NCBI RefSeq assembly: GCF_030270585.1
Contig: NZ_BSYI01000003.1
Location: 162,730-226,729, forward strand
Length of the DNA stretch: 64,000 bases
Origin: Paralimibaculum aggregatum
Lineage (GTDB): Bacteria > Pseudomonadota > Alphaproteobacteria > Rhodobacterales > Rhodobacteraceae
Reading direction: 5' to 3'
Shown here: positions 10,261-19,601 of the stretch, one piece after another
Position numbering within the stretch: the stretch's first letter is position 1
Layout of the letters: every line of letters starts with the position of its first letter
Translations under genes and position numbers: made by a program
Notes under the pieces: generated by a model
What the model saw: the letters and a program-made list of their open reading frames with translations, nothing else
What the model was told of the DNA's origin: nothing
Databases searched by the model: none

Positions 10261-13164
10261 ATGATCCGCCACCTGCTCGCAGCCGCCTGGCTCGGCGCCG
10301 CGCTCGCCCCCGCCGCCCTGGCCGGGAGCCCGATCGGCGCGCCGCGCCAGCTCACCTTCGAGGGCGCCCGCGCGGGCGAGGGCTATTTCTCCGCCGATGG
10401 CCGCGCGATGATCTTCCAGAGCGAGCGCGAGCCCGGCAACCCGTTCTACCAGATCTACCGGATGGATCTCGAGACCGGCGACATCCGCCGCCTCTCGCCC
10501 GGCCATGGCAAGACCACCTGCGGCTGGCTGCACCCGGACGGCCGCCGCGCGCTCTTCGCCTCGACGCAGGCCGATCCCGCGGCGCGGGCCAAGATGCAGG
10601 CGGAGCGCGAGTTCCGCGCCTCCGGCCAGACCCGGCGCTATGCCTGGGACTACGACCCCGCCTTCGACCTCACCGAGTTCGACATGGCGAGCGGCACCTA
10701 CACCGCGCTGGCCCCGGCCGAGGGCTATGACGCCGAGGGCGCCTATTCGCCGGACGGCGGCAGGATCGTCTTCGCCTCCAACCGCCATGCCTACGCCGGC
10801 ACGCTGGCCCCGGAGGCCGCGGCGCGGCTCGAGCACGATCCGTCCTACTTCATGGATCTCTACGTGATGAACGCCGATGGCACGGGGCTGCGCCGGCTCA
10901 CCGACACCCCGGGCTATGACGGCGGGCCGTTCTGGAGCGCCGATGGCAGCCGCATCACCTGGCGCCGCTTCGCGCCGGACGGCGCCACGGCGGAGGTCTT
11001 CACCATGGCCGCGGACGGCAGCGATGCGCGCCAGGTCACCCATCTCGGCGCGATGTCCTGGGCGCCGTTCTTCCATCCCTCGGGGGAGTACATCGTCTTC
11101 GCCTCCAACCTCGAGGGCTTCGGCAATTTCGAGCTCTATCTCGTCGATGCGGCGGGCCGGCGCGAGCCGGTGCGGATCACCGAGCGGGAGGGCTTCGACG
11201 GGCTCGCCAGCTTCTCGCCGGACGGGGCGACGATCGCCTGGACCTCCAACGCCACGCCGGCGCGCCGGAGCCAGATATTCCTCGCGCCCTGGGACCATGC
11301 CGCCGCCCGCACCGCGCTTGCCGCGGCGCCGCTGCGCGGCGGTGCCGAGGCCGCCGTGCCGCGCCCGGAGATGGACACGACCGACCCGGCGATCACGGAG
11401 GCCGATCTCGGCCGCCATCTGCGCGCGCTGGCCTCCGAGGCCATGGCAGGCCGGCTGACCGGCACCCCCGGAGAGGCCATGGCGGCGGACTATGTCGCCG
11501 CGGCCTTCGCGGCGCTCGGCCTCGAGGGCGCGGGCGATGGCGGCGGCTTCACCCAGAGCTTCGGCTTCACCGCCGGCGTCGCCCTCGGCCCCGGCAACGC
11601 GCTCGAGATCACCGCCGGCGGGGCCCGCCTCGCGCCGGAGATCGACCGCGGCTGGCGCCCGCTCGCATTCTCCGAGAGCGGCCCCGCCGCGGCGCGGGAG
11701 GCGGTCTTCGCCGGCTACGGGCTGGTCGCCCCGGCCGGCGCCGATCAGCCGGCGCATGACAGCTATGGCGAGATCGACCCGTCCGGCAAATGGGTGGTGA
11801 TCTGGCGCGGGCTGCCGGGCGCGGTGCGCCCCGAGCGGCGCACCTGGCTCGCCCGCTTCGCCGATCTGCGCTACCGCGTGGCGGTCGCGAAGTCGCGCGG
11901 GGCCGCCGGGGTGATCCTGGCACCGCCGCCGCGGCTCAGCCTCGATACCGCGCTGCCGCGGCTTGCCTTCGAGGCGCGCTCCGGGCGCTCCGGCCTGCCG
12001 GTGCTGGCGCTGGCCCGCGGCCCGGCAGAGGCGCTGCAGGCGGGGCTCGCGCCGGGCACGGCGGAGGCGGTCGATGCCGGCGAGCCCCGGCCGCAGGCGC
12101 TGGGCGGCGTCGAGGTCGCGGCGCGGATCGATCTCGTCCGCGAGGCCCATACCGGGCGCAACGTGCTGGCCCGCCTCGATCTCGACGGGCTGCCCGCCGG
12201 CGAGGGCCGCCCGCCGGTGCTGATCGGCGCGCATCTCGACCATCTCGGCCGGGGTGAGACATCGGGCTCGCTGGCCCGTCCGGAGGAGCGGAACGAGATC
12301 CACTACGGCGCCGACGACAATGCCTCCGGCGTCGCCGCGCTGATCGAGATCGCGCAGCATCTCGCCGCCGAGCGCGCATCGGACCGGCTACAGGCCGCGC
12401 GCGACGTGGTGTTCGCCGCCTGGTCGGGCGAGGAGCTGGGGCTGCTCGGCTCGGCCCATTTCGTCGAGGCGGCGCAGCAGGCAGCCGGGACGGAGAGCCT
12501 GGCCGACAGCGTTTCCGCCTATGTCAATCTCGACATGGTGGGCCGGCTGCGCGACCGGCTGGCGGTGCAGGGGCTCGGCTCCTCCCCGGTCTGGGCACGG
12601 GAGATCGAGCGGCGCAACGCGGTGGTCGGCCTGCCGGTCGCCACCGCCGAGGACACCTATCTGCCGACGGATGCGACCTCGCTCTACCTCGCCGAGGTGC
12701 CGATCCTGGCGCTCTTCACCGGAGCGCATGCGGAGTATCACACGCCGCGCGACCGGGTCGAGACGATCAATCTCGCGGGGCTGAAGGACATCGCCCGGTT
12801 CGCCGCGCTGGTGGTGCGCGGCCGGGCGATGGATGCCGAGGAGCCCGCCTATGTGGCGGTGGCGCGGCCGCGCGGCCAGGGCGGGCGGCGCAGCGGCGGC
12901 GTGTTCCTCGGCACGATCCCGGACTATACCGGCGGCGACCGCACCGGCGTGCCGATCTCCGGCGTGGTCACGGGCGGTCCCGCGGCGGCGGCAGGGCTGG
13001 CGGGGGGCGACGTGATCCTCGCGATCGCCGGTGCGGACCTGGCCAACATATACGATCTGGTGACCGCGCTCGACGGGTTGAAGGCGGGCGAGACGGTGCC
13101 GATCGTGGTGGAACGCGGCGGCCGGCGGCTCGAGCTCGAGATCACGCCGGCGCTGCGCGACTGA
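10261..13164 (+). CDS. Secreted multidomain M28 zinc aminopeptidase with TolB-like propeller and PDZ domain
   Basis: The 967-aa protein has a signal peptide (AAWLGAALAPAALAG), then TolB/WD40-like beta-propeller blades at residues ~30-360 (repeated S-P-DG and F-S-DG-x-I-x-F/W motifs, for example AYSPDGGRIVFASNRH). A peptidase M28 domain follows (~390-860) with an inserted PA-like segment. Zinc ligands are visible in GAHLDHLG, GADDNASGV, SGEELGLLGS, NLDMVGRL and AEYHTPRD. A PDZ domain ends the protein (~880-967, GVPISGVVTGGPAAAAGLAGGDVI). It probably trims peptides in the periplasm or outside the cell, with the propeller as substrate filter. It follows the TPR gene by 57 bp. The large hairpin at 13166 follows its stop immediately. 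Confidence 0.9.
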   Translation: MIRHLLAAAWLGAALAPAALAGSPIGAPRQLTFEGARAGEGYFSADGRAMIFQSEREPGNPFYQIYRMDLETGDIRRLSPGHGKTTCGWLHPDGRRALFASTQADPAARAKMQAEREFRASGQTRRYAWDYDPAFDLTEFDMASGTYTALAPAEGYDAEGAYSPDGGRIVFASNRHAYAGTLAPEAAARLEHDPSYFMDLYVMNADGTGLRRLTDTPGYDGGPFWSADGSRITWRRFAPDGATAEVFTMAADGSDARQVTHLGAMSWAPFFHPSGEYIVFASNLEGFGNFELYLVDAAGRREPVRITEREGFDGLASFSPDGATIAWTSNATPARRSQIFLAPWDHAAARTALAAAPLRGGAEAAVPRPEMDTTDPAITEADLGRHLRALASEAMAGRLTGTPGEAMAADYVAAAFAALGLEGAGDGGGFTQSFGFTAGVALGPGNALEITAGGARLAPEIDRGWRPLAFSESGPAAAREAVFAGYGLVAPAGADQPAHDSYGEIDPSGKWVVIWRGLPGAVRPERRTWLARFADLRYRVAVAKSRGAAGVILAPPPRLSLDTALPRLAFEARSGRSGLPVLALARGPAEALQAGLAPGTAEAVDAGEPRPQALGGVEVAARIDLVREAHTGRNVLARLDLDGLPAGEGRPPVLIGAHLDHLGRGETSGSLARPEERNEIHYGADDNASGVAALIEIAQHLAAERASDRLQAARDVVFAAWSGEELGLLGSAHFVEAAQQAAGTESLADSVSAYVNLDMVGRLRDRLAVQGLGSSPVWAREIERRNAVVGLPVATAEDTYLPTDATSLYLAEVPILALFTGAHAEYHTPRDRVETINLAGLKDIARFAALVVRGRAMDAEEPAYVAVARPRGQGGRRSGGVFLGTIPDYTGGDRTGVPISGVVTGGPAAAAGLAGGDVILAIAGADLANIYDLVTALDGLKAGETVPIVVERGGRRLELEITPALRD

Positions 13165-13165
13165 G

Positions 13166-13246
13166 CCCCGCCGGGCCGGACCTCGGAGCGGCACCTGCCC
13201 CGCCCACCCACCCGCAGGCGCCGCCCCGAGGTCCGGCCCGGCGGGG
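13166..13246. repeat. Long hairpin element with 15-nt C-rich loop (copy 1)
   Basis: A perfect 21-bp inverted repeat (13166-13186 with 13226-13246) continues inward, with two mismatches, into a further 10 paired bases (stem about 32 positions). It closes on the 15-nt loop CCCGCCCACCCACCC. There is no T-run, so a simple intrinsic terminator is not obvious, although it sits directly after the peptidase stop and before the convergent cobT end. The element at 24886-24968 has the same architecture and an almost identical loop. The rest of the 222-bp gap shows no gene. Confidence 0.75.
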
Positions 13247-13386
13247 GCGGATCGATGCAGGTTCGGACAAGCGGCGTGGCCCGGCGCCTCCCTTGGGTGG
13301 GCCGCGATGCCGCTTCAGCCGCCGCGACGGTGCAGGGGTGGGGGAGGTGGCGGGCCACGCCGCCGGCGCGGCCCTTCGGCGCGGTG

Positions 13387-15282
13387 TCAGGCGGCCCGGC
13401 CCCGATGGCCGCGCTGCCCCTTGGTCTCGGCCCTCGCGCGGGCCTTCGGGTCGGCGTCGAAGAGCGCTGCGAGCTGTTCGGTGACGGCGCCCGCGAGCTG
13501 GTCGGCATCGGTGATCGTCACCGCCCGCTCGTAGTAGCGCGTCACGTCGTGGCCGATGCCGATGGCCAGGAGCTCCACCGCCCGGCGCCGTTCGATCATC
13601 GAGATCACCTCGCGCAGATGGTGCTCGAGATAGTTCGACGGGTTCACGGAGAGCGTCGAATCATCCACCGGCGCACCGTCGGAGATCACCATCAGGATGC
13701 GCCGCTGTTCCGGCCGCCCGACCAGCCGGCGATGCGCCCATTCCAGCGCCTCGCCGTCGATGTTCTCCTTCAGCAGCCCCTCGCGCATCATCAGCCCGAG
13801 ATTGCGCCGCGCCCGCCGCCAGGGGGCGTCTGCCGCCTTGTAGACGATGTGGCGCAGGTCGTTCAGCCGGCCCGGGCCGGCCGGGCGGCCATCGGCGAGC
13901 CAGCGCTCGCGGCTCTCGCCGCCCTTCCAGGCCCGCGTGGTGAAGCCGAGGATCTCGACCTTGACCTGGCAGCGCTCGAGCACCCGGGCCAGCACGTCGG
14001 CGGTGATCGCGGCGATGGAGATCGGCCGGCCGCGCATCGAGCCGGAGTTGTCGAGCAGCAGCGAGACCACGGTGTCGCGGAACTCGGTCTGCTTCTCCAC
14101 CTTGAAGGAGAGCGGCGTGGTGGGGTTGGCGACAACGCGGGCGAGCCGGCCGGCATCGAGCAGCCCTTCCTCGCGGTCGAACTCCCAGGAGCGGTTCTGC
14201 CGCGCCTGGAGCCGGCGCTGCAGCCGGTTGGCGAGGCGGTTCACCGCGCCCTTCAGCGGCTCGAGCTGCTTGTCGAGATAGGCGCGCAGGCGCTCGAGCT
14301 CGGCCTCGTCGGCCAGCTCCTCGGCGGTGACGACCTCGTCGAACTCGGCGGTGAAGACCTGGTAGTTCGGATCCGCCTCGGAGGGCGGTGCCGGCATGTG
14401 ATCCGGCGGCGGCAGCCCGTCGTCGGCATCGAGCGCGTCGGTCTCCTCGGCATCGTCGTCCGATTCGTCCGGCACCAGATCCATCTTCGCGCTTTCGGCA
14501 TCCTCCGAGCGCATGTCGTCCGGCGCCATCTCCTGCTCGTCGTCCTCTTCCGAGCCGGACTGGTCGCCGTCGGTCTGCTCCTCGGTCTGGTCCTCCTCGG
14601 ACTCCTGTTCGAGATCTTCCTCGGACTCGCCCTCGGGATCCTCGCCGAGCTGGTCGCCATAGCCCAGCTCCTCGATCATCGCGCGGGCGCGCCGGGCGAA
14701 GGCGGCCTGGTCCTCGAGCCCCTCGCCGATGTTCTCGAGGCTGTGCGTCAGGTGCTCGTCGAAATGCTTCTGCCAGAGGCCGAGCAGGTGCTCGCAGTCC
14801 TTCGGCAGCGCGCGCCCGGTGATCTCCTTGCGCAGCAGCAGCCCGGCGGCCTCGGCCATCGGTGCGCTCTCGGTGGAGGTCATCGCCTCCCAGCCCTGGC
14901 GCTTGGCGGTATGGGCAAGGCGGGCATCGATGTTGTCGGCCACGCCCGGCATGGCGCGGGCGCCGATCGCCTCGCAGCGGGCGCTCTCCAGCGCGTCGAA
15001 GAGCGCGCGGGCCATCTCGCCCTGCGGCGCGAACCTGGCGTGGGTGGCGTCGGAGTGGAACCGGTCGCGCAGCGCATAGCCATCGGCGGTGCCGCGCGCC
15101 AGCATGATCTCCTCGCGGTTCAGGCGGCGCGAGACCTGCGGCAGGCGCACGCCCGAATTGGTCCGGCCCGAGGGGTCGGAGGAATAGCTGACCTCGAGCT
15201 CCGCCTCGCCGGCGAGCGCGCGGGTCGCCTCGGCCAGCGCCTTCTTGAAGGGATCGGCAGGGTTCTCGAGCTTCTTGTTCAT
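13387..15282 (-). CDS. cobT: Cobaltochelatase subunit CobT
   Basis: CobT, with CobS and CobN, inserts cobalt into hydrogenobyrinate a,c-diamide in aerobic cobalamin synthesis. The 631-aa product has the CobT N-terminal helical region, a highly acidic linker at residues ~205-290 (runs of Glu/Asp/Gln/Ser), and a C-terminal von Willebrand A domain with MIDAS motif DNSGSMRG and a late [11 protein letters not shown]. Its ATG overlaps the stop of the upstream small secreted gene by 4 bp, indicating translational coupling. cobS lies 1.75 kb upstream on the same strand. cobN is not in the window. Confidence 0.97.
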   Translation of the reverse strand: MNKKLENPADPFKKALAEATRALAGEAELEVSYSSDPSGRTNSGVRLPQVSRRLNREEIMLARGTADGYALRDRFHSDATHARFAPQGEMARALFDALESARCEAIGARAMPGVADNIDARLAHTAKRQGWEAMTSTESAPMAEAAGLLLRKEITGRALPKDCEHLLGLWQKHFDEHLTHSLENIGEGLEDQAAFARRARAMIEELGYGDQLGEDPEGESEEDLEQESEEDQTEEQTDGDQSGSEEDDEQEMAPDDMRSEDAESAKMDLVPDESDDDAEETDALDADDGLPPPDHMPAPPSEADPNYQVFTAEFDEVVTAEELADEAELERLRAYLDKQLEPLKGAVNRLANRLQRRLQARQNRSWEFDREEGLLDAGRLARVVANPTTPLSFKVEKQTEFRDTVVSLLLDNSGSMRGRPISIAAITADVLARVLERCQVKVEILGFTTRAWKGGESRERWLADGRPAGPGRLNDLRHIVYKAADAPWRRARRNLGLMMREGLLKENIDGEALEWAHRRLVGRPEQRRILMVISDGAPVDDSTLSVNPSNYLEHHLREVISMIERRRAVELLAIGIGHDVTRYYERAVTITDADQLAGAVTEQLAALFDADPKARARAETKGQRGHRGRAA

Positions 15283-15767
15283 GGCGTTACCGGCAGGTTC
15301 AGGGTGATGTCGCGGCAGGTCCTGAGATCGGCGGAGAAGATCCCGCTGGCGGCGTTGGAGAGCGTGTCCGCCGCCGCCTTCTCGTAGATGCCGCGATAGA
15401 ACGGCAGGGAGGCGTCGATGCGGTTCTCGAGGCCGGGATAGACCGCGCCCTCGGCGCGCAGCCCCTCGAAGGCCGCGGCGCGCACATCGCCGCAGAAGGC
15501 GTGGCTTTCGTCACGGCAGATGTTCTCGACCTCGGCGATTCGCAGGGCGAGGCAGCGCGGCACCAGAACCTCCGTGGTCCAGGCCATCGAGGGCGCGTCA
15601 TTGGCGCCGCGGCCCGCGTCCGGCACCCTGGCGATCGGCAGCGGCAGCGCCTCTGCGCTCATCGCCGAGGCCGGCGCCGGAACGATGCCGGCAGCGCCCA
15701 GCGCCGCACAGGCCGCGAGTGCGGCGACAAAGCTCCGGAGCGCGGATTTCGGTGCGGCGGCGCGCAT
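15279..15767 (-). CDS. Small secreted protein of unknown function, coupled to cobT
   Basis: I do not recognise the family. The chosen ATG at 15767 has AGGA 6 nt upstream and gives 162 aa with a clear signal peptide ([23 protein letters not shown]). An in-frame start at 15827 is possible but adds a charged extension. The mature part has four cysteines ([20 protein letters not shown] region, CGD, TCRD near the end) that may pair. The stop overlaps the cobT start by 4 bp, so the gene is translated together with cobT, although a periplasmic protein has no evident part in cobalt chelation. Confidence 0.72.
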   Translation of the reverse strand: MRAAAPKSALRSFVAALAACAALGAAGIVPAPASAMSAEALPLPIARVPDAGRGANDAPSMAWTTEVLVPRCLALRIAEVENICRDESHAFCGDVRAAAFEGLRAEGAVYPGLENRIDASLPFYRGIYEKAAADTLSNAASGIFSADLRTCRDITLNLPVTP

Positions 15768-15905
15768 GTCGTCGGTCCTGATCACATGATCCTCGTCTGC
15801 TGTCGTCCTGCCGCGCCCGGGCCTCATACCGAGAGATAGGGCGGGGCCGGCGGCTTGTCTCTAGGGCTTTTCCCCGCGCCGGGCAAATCCCGGCAAAGGG
15901 CCGGC

Positions 15906-16466
15906 TTACTTGCGCGTCGCGCGGGCCTTCGCGGCGGCGATGCGGGCGCACCAGTCGATCCGCCTGCCGCCGGCATAGGGCACCGCCAGCCCAGCTGCCA
16001 CCATGCGCTCGGCCACGTCCTCGCCGTCGAGCGCGAGGCGCAGGAGCGGGCGGCCATAGCGGTCGCGCCCGGTGACCTCGCCCTGCACCCGCTCGGCCTC
16101 GAGCAGCCATTCCGAGAGCCGGATCGCCGCATCGAGCCCCAGCGCCTTCTCCTCGGCGCAGCCGGGATCGGTGGTCTCGGGCGTGTCGTAGCCGACCAGG
16201 CGGACATTCATCTCCTCGCCCCCGGCGCAGCCGAAGCGCAGCGTGTCGCCGTCCACCACGCGGAGCACGCGGCAGCCCGCGAGCTGGTCCTCGCCCGGCG
16301 GCAGCGCGGCCTGCGGGCGGGGCACCGGCGCCGGCGCCTCGGCCGCGCTCCGCTCGCCCCGGGCGGCCTCGGCGCGCGGAACCGGCGCGGGGGCGGTGCC
16401 CGGCGCCTCGGCGCAGGCGAGCAGCGGCGAGAGCGCGGCCAGCGCCGCCAGCGCCCGGCGTCTCAC
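15906..16466 (-). CDS. Staphylococcal nuclease-like (thermonuclease) lipoprotein
   Basis: The 186-aa product has an SNase/TNase fold: VLRVVDGDTLRF, VRLVGYDTPETTDPGC (with the catalytic-type Arg and Glu) and GRDRYGRPLLRL (second catalytic-type Arg). The GTG start at 16466 overlaps the TGA of the upstream VOC gene (GTGA) and yields a clean lipoprotein signal, [18 protein letters not shown]; a longer ATG start would run into the VOC gene. A Pro/Ala-rich linker follows. It probably degrades or scavenges nucleic acid at the cell envelope. It is part of the minus-strand run between cobS and cobT. Confidence 0.85.
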   Translation of the reverse strand: MRRRALAALAALSPLLACAEAPGTAPAPVPRAEAARGERSAAEAPAPVPRPQAALPPGEDQLAGCRVLRVVDGDTLRFGCAGGEEMNVRLVGYDTPETTDPGCAEEKALGLDAAIRLSEWLLEAERVQGEVTGRDRYGRPLLRLALDGEDVAERMVAAGLAVPYAGGRRIDWCARIAAAKARATRK

Positions 16467-16861
16467 GCCTCCGCCGCCTCGGGCAGGCGCTGCGCGATCC
16501 ACCAGAGATTGCCCGCCATGTCGTAGATGCCGGCCGCGCGGTCGCCGTAGAACTGGTCGGCCGGCGCCATCATCTCGCGCCCGCCGGCGGCGATGGCGCG
16601 CAGGAAGCTCGCGGTGCAGTCCTCGACATAGAGATGCAGCATCGCGGTCATCCGCTGCTGCGGGTCCGGCGGGCAGCCGAGCAGCACCACGCTGTCGCCG
16701 ATCCGGAGCGCCAGATGCAGCAGCCGCCCGTCATCCTCGGCATAGACCGGCCCTGCGACCGTCTCGGCATCGAAGACCTCGCGCGCGAAGGCGGCCACGG
16801 CCTCGGCCTCCGGCACGGCGAGATAGGGGCTGAGGGTGCGGTAGGGGCGGGGCGCTGGCAT
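16463..16861 (-). CDS. VOC (glyoxalase/bleomycin-resistance) family protein, PhnB-like
   Basis: The 132-aa protein has the vicinal-oxygen-chelate beta-alpha-beta-beta-beta pattern: LSPYLAVPEAEAVAAFAREVF at the start, DDGRLLHLALRIGDSVVLL in the middle, and MLHLYVEDCTASFLRAIAAGG followed by DQFYGDRAAGIYDMAGNLW. This resembles PhnB-like VOC members, whose substrates vary widely. The start at 16861 (MPAPRPYRTL) follows a GAGGAG RBS. Its stop overlaps the nuclease GTG start, so the two are coupled. Metal ligands cannot be assigned firmly by eye. Confidence 0.85.
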   Translation of the reverse strand: MPAPRPYRTLSPYLAVPEAEAVAAFAREVFDAETVAGPVYAEDDGRLLHLALRIGDSVVLLGCPPDPQQRMTAMLHLYVEDCTASFLRAIAAGGREMMAPADQFYGDRAAGIYDMAGNLWWIAQRLPEAAEA

Positions 16862-17033
16862 GGGCGGCTCCTCGGTCGTCAGAGTGAGGGGGCGTCGCGG
16901 CGATCGAAGCGGGCAGGGGCCGTGGCCTTGCGGCGGCAGCGCCGGGCTGCCGCGGCGTTTCCCGCGCATGGCCCGGCCTGCTTCGCGCCGCCCGCCCCGG
17001 GGTGCCGGCGCCGCCCCGGGCGGCGCGCAGGCG

Positions 17034-18020
17034 TCAGCCGAGGCTGACCGAGACGGCGCTCTCCGGCAGCTCCTCGCCGAAGCATTTCTGGTAGAGCTCG
17101 GCCACCAGCTTGCGCTCCAGCTCGTCGCACTTGTTCAGGAAGGTCAGGCGGAAGGCAAAGCCGAGGTCGCGGCCGAAGATCTCCGCGTTCTGCGCCCAGG
17201 CGATCACCGTCCGCGGCGACATCACGGTGGAGAGATCGCCGTTCTTGAACGCCTCGCGGGTGAGATCCGCCACGGTGACCATGCGCTTGACGATGTCCTC
17301 GCGGCCACCCTGGTATTCCGGGCACTTGGCCAGAACGATGTCGGTCTCGGCCTGGTGCGGCAGGTAGTTGAGGGTGGTGACGATCGACCAGCGGTCCATC
17401 TGCCCCTGGTTGATCTGCTGCGTGCCGTGATAGAGGCCGGTGGTGTCGCCGAGGCCGACCGTGTTGGCGGTGGCGAACAGCCGGAACGACGGGTGCGGGT
17501 GGATCACCTGGTTCTGATCGAGCAGGGTCAGCTTGCCGTCGGTCTCGAGCACGCGCTGGATCACGAACATCACGTCCGGGCGGCCGGCATCGTATTCGTC
17601 GAACACGATCGCGGTCGGCGTGCGCAGCGCCCAGGGCAGGATGCCCTCCTGGAACTCGGTGACCTGGACGCCGTCGCGCAGCTTGATCGCGTCCTTGCCG
17701 ATCAGGTCGATCCGGGAGATGTGGCTGTCGAGGTTGACGCGCACGCAGGCCCAGTTGAGCCGCGCCGCGATCTGCTCGATATGCGTCGATTTCCCGGTGC
17801 CGTGATAGCCTTGGATCATCACGCGCCGGTTGTGCGCGAAGCCGGCGAGGATTGCGAGTGTGGTGTCGCGGTCGAATCGATAGGCCTCGTCGATCGCCGG
17901 CACCCGGTCGGTGGGCTCGGCGAAGCCTCTGATCTTCATATCCGCATCAATGCCGAAGGTCTCGCGGACATCGAGCTCGACGCTCGGGATCTCGGCGGGA
18001 TTGACGCTCCCATCGGGCAT
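17034..18020 (-). CDS. cobS: Cobaltochelatase subunit CobS (AAA+ ATPase)
   Basis: CobS is the AAA+ partner of CobT that powers cobalt insertion by CobN. The 328-aa product carries Walker [11 protein letters not shown], Walker [11 protein letters not shown] and the sensor-containing [13 protein letters not shown]. The start at 18020 ([18 protein letters not shown]) follows an AGGAGACC-type RBS; the longer open frame upstream overlaps the J-domain gene region and is unlikely. It lies 134 bp after the J-domain gene and leads the run towards cobT, with three unrelated genes between cobS and cobT. Confidence 0.97.
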   Translation of the reverse strand: MPDGSVNPAEIPSVELDVRETFGIDADMKIRGFAEPTDRVPAIDEAYRFDRDTTLAILAGFAHNRRVMIQGYHGTGKSTHIEQIAARLNWACVRVNLDSHISRIDLIGKDAIKLRDGVQVTEFQEGILPWALRTPTAIVFDEYDAGRPDVMFVIQRVLETDGKLTLLDQNQVIHPHPSFRLFATANTVGLGDTTGLYHGTQQINQGQMDRWSIVTTLNYLPHQAETDIVLAKCPEYQGGREDIVKRMVTVADLTREAFKNGDLSTVMSPRTVIAWAQNAEIFGRDLGFAFRLTFLNKCDELERKLVAELYQKCFGEELPESAVSVSLG

Positions 18021-18154
18021 GTCGGTCTCCTTAGCCTCTCTGGCGCACCCGTGTGAAGGATAGACAGCGCATTGGCAAGGGCAAGCATGCGCCCGGGGCT
18101 GTCCAGTCGCCTGCCGGAAACTGGCCGGATCGGCAGCCTGGCAGGGTGCGGGGG

Positions 18155-18826
18155 TCAGTCGGTGAAATTCGGGCTCCGGCGCAGGATATCCCAGGCCTTG
18201 AGCACGCGGGCGAGGCGCTCCGGGTCCGGGTTCTCGCCGCCGTTCATGTCGGGGTGCAGGTCCTTCACGAGCCCGCGATAGGCGGCGCGCACCGCGGCCC
18301 GCTCGGCCACCTGATGCGGCACGCCGAGGGTGTCGAGCGCGCGCTGCTCCTCGCGGCTGAGGCGGCGGCGCGGGCGGGTCGGGTCGGCCTCCGCCTGCGG
18401 CCCGGGGCTGATCGTGGCGGCGGCGCCGAGCACGTCCATCGGGTCGGATATGCCGAAGCGCGCCCAGGCCCGGCCCGGCTCGTGCGCGGCGGTGCCGCCC
18501 TCGCGCGCGCCCTGGCCCAGCGTCCAGGTCGGCCGCTCCCAGGTGGTGGCGCCGCGCAGGATCTGGTCCACCTCGTCGTCGCTGCGATTGGCGAAGAAGT
18601 TCCACGAGGCGTTGTAGTCGCGCACATGCTCGAGGCAGAACCAGCGGAACTCGTTGAGCCGGTCCGGCGCGGCGGGGGCGCGGTACTGCGCCGTGCGGTC
18701 GCAGCCGGGGTTCTCGCAGACCCGCTCGGAGGTCTCGAAGGCGCCGGACATGCCGCGCGTGCGCATGCGCCGCCGCTTGTCGGCGGCCACCGAAACGTCG
18801 TAGTCGAATGGCGAACGGCGGGCCAT
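18155..18826 (-). CDS. J-domain (DnaJ-class) protein with C-terminal J domain
   Basis: The 223-aa protein starts [20 protein letters not shown]. It has two Cys/His-containing segments in its N-terminal half ([16 protein letters not shown] and [19 protein letters not shown]), perhaps a small zinc site. Its C-terminal ~65 residues are a J domain with the HPD motif in [18 protein letters not shown], so it should stimulate an Hsp70 ATPase. J domains are more often N-terminal; the C-terminal position is typical of the DjlA-like or alphaproteobacterial 'DnaJ domain protein next to cobS' type. It lies directly before cobS on the same strand. Confidence 0.88.
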   Translation of the reverse strand: MARRSPFDYDVSVAADKRRRMRTRGMSGAFETSERVCENPGCDRTAQYRAPAAPDRLNEFRWFCLEHVRDYNASWNFFANRSDDEVDQILRGATTWERPTWTLGQGAREGGTAAHEPGRAWARFGISDPMDVLGAAATISPGPQAEADPTRPRRRLSREEQRALDTLGVPHQVAERAAVRAAYRGLVKDLHPDMNGGENPDPERLARVLKAWDILRRSPNFTD

Positions 18827-18954
18827 CCCGTCTTCCTTCGGCTGTCCTGTGTCTGTCCTTCGGCAGGCGGATGCGGCACGATGCGTCTCCGGCACCGGAT
18901 CAACATACCCTTCCCGCGCCGCAATTCGATATCTTGACAGGGAAAAAAGCGCTC

Positions 18955-19221
18955 ATGTCGGTAACCGAAACCATCGAGACCAAGCTTCGCGCCGCCTTTG
19001 CCCCGGCGGAGATGGAGCTCGTCGACGAGAGCGACCGCCATCGCGGCCATTCCGGCTATCGCGAGGGCGGCGAGAGCCATTTCCGCCTGCGCATGGTCTC
19101 CGAGGCCTTCGCCGGGCAGAGCCGGGTGGAGCGCCAGCGCGCGGTCAACCGGGTGCTCGCCGAGGAGCTGGCCGAGCGGGTGCATGCGCTGGCGATGTCG
19201 CTGAAGGCGCCGGGGGAATGA
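18955..19221 (+). CDS. bolA: BolA family protein
   Basis: The 88-aa product is a complete BolA/IbaG-like protein: IETKLRAAFAPAEMELVDES, then the signature SGYREGGESHFRLRMVSEAFAG and VERQRAVNRVLAEELAERVHAL. BolA proteins pair with monothiol glutaredoxins in iron-sulfur trafficking and also act in morphology and stress control. The ATG at 18955 is followed by typical BolA sequence; upstream in-frame codons are not conserved. It is divergent from the J-domain gene (128-bp gap), and its stop overlaps the next start (ATGA). Confidence 0.95.
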   Translation: MSVTETIETKLRAAFAPAEMELVDESDRHRGHSGYREGGESHFRLRMVSEAFAGQSRVERQRAVNRVLAEELAERVHALAMSLKAPGE

Positions 19222-19466
19222 GCCGGCGCGCCGTCCTTGCGCTGGCGCTGCTGCCGCTCGCGCCTTCGGGCTGCGTGGTGGCGACGGTGGTCGGCACGGC
19301 GGTGGAGGTGACGGCGACGGTGGTCGAGACGACGGTGGAGGTCGGCGCGGCGGTGGTCACCGCGCCGGTGCGCATCGTCGGTGCGGTGATCCCCGATGAC
19401 GACGATGACGACGATGCGCCGCGCCGCGAGGCCGCCCGGCGCGAGCCCGAGCCGGCGGACGACTGA
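19218..19466 (+). CDS. Small putative lipoprotein, function unknown
   Basis: This 82-aa ORF starts in the ATGA overlap with bolA, which supports it as a translated gene. It has a signal sequence with lipobox-like APSGC (Cys19), a Val/Thr/Ala repeat region (VVATVVGTAVEVTATVVETT) and a polyaspartate run of seven residues near the C-terminus, followed by Arg/Glu/Pro-rich sequence. This is low-complexity throughout, so homology would be hard to judge. The function is unknown. Confidence 0.6.
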   Translation: MSRRAVLALALLPLAPSGCVVATVVGTAVEVTATVVETTVEVGAAVVTAPVRIVGAVIPDDDDDDDAPRREAARREPEPADD

Positions 19467-19565
19467 GGCCCGCCACCCCGGCCGCGGGCTGTACGCGCCC
19501 GGGCGCGGCGCCGCCGGTGGGGGGCGAGGCGGGGGCGGCAAGCCCGGGTCGGGCGAGGCATTGCC

Positions 19566-19600
19566 GGGGCGGGCGGCGCCCGGAGGCGCCCCGCCCGCGC
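19566..19600 (-). terminator. GC-rich hairpin after gatB
   Basis: Just beyond the gatB stop a GGCGCC/GGCGCC core with a TCCG-type tetraloop is flanked by further G/C-rich complementary bases (with a bulge). No clear U-run follows on the minus strand, so this is only a likely transcription-end structure shared by the convergent lipoprotein and gatB genes. Confidence 0.4.
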
Positions 19601-19601
19601 C

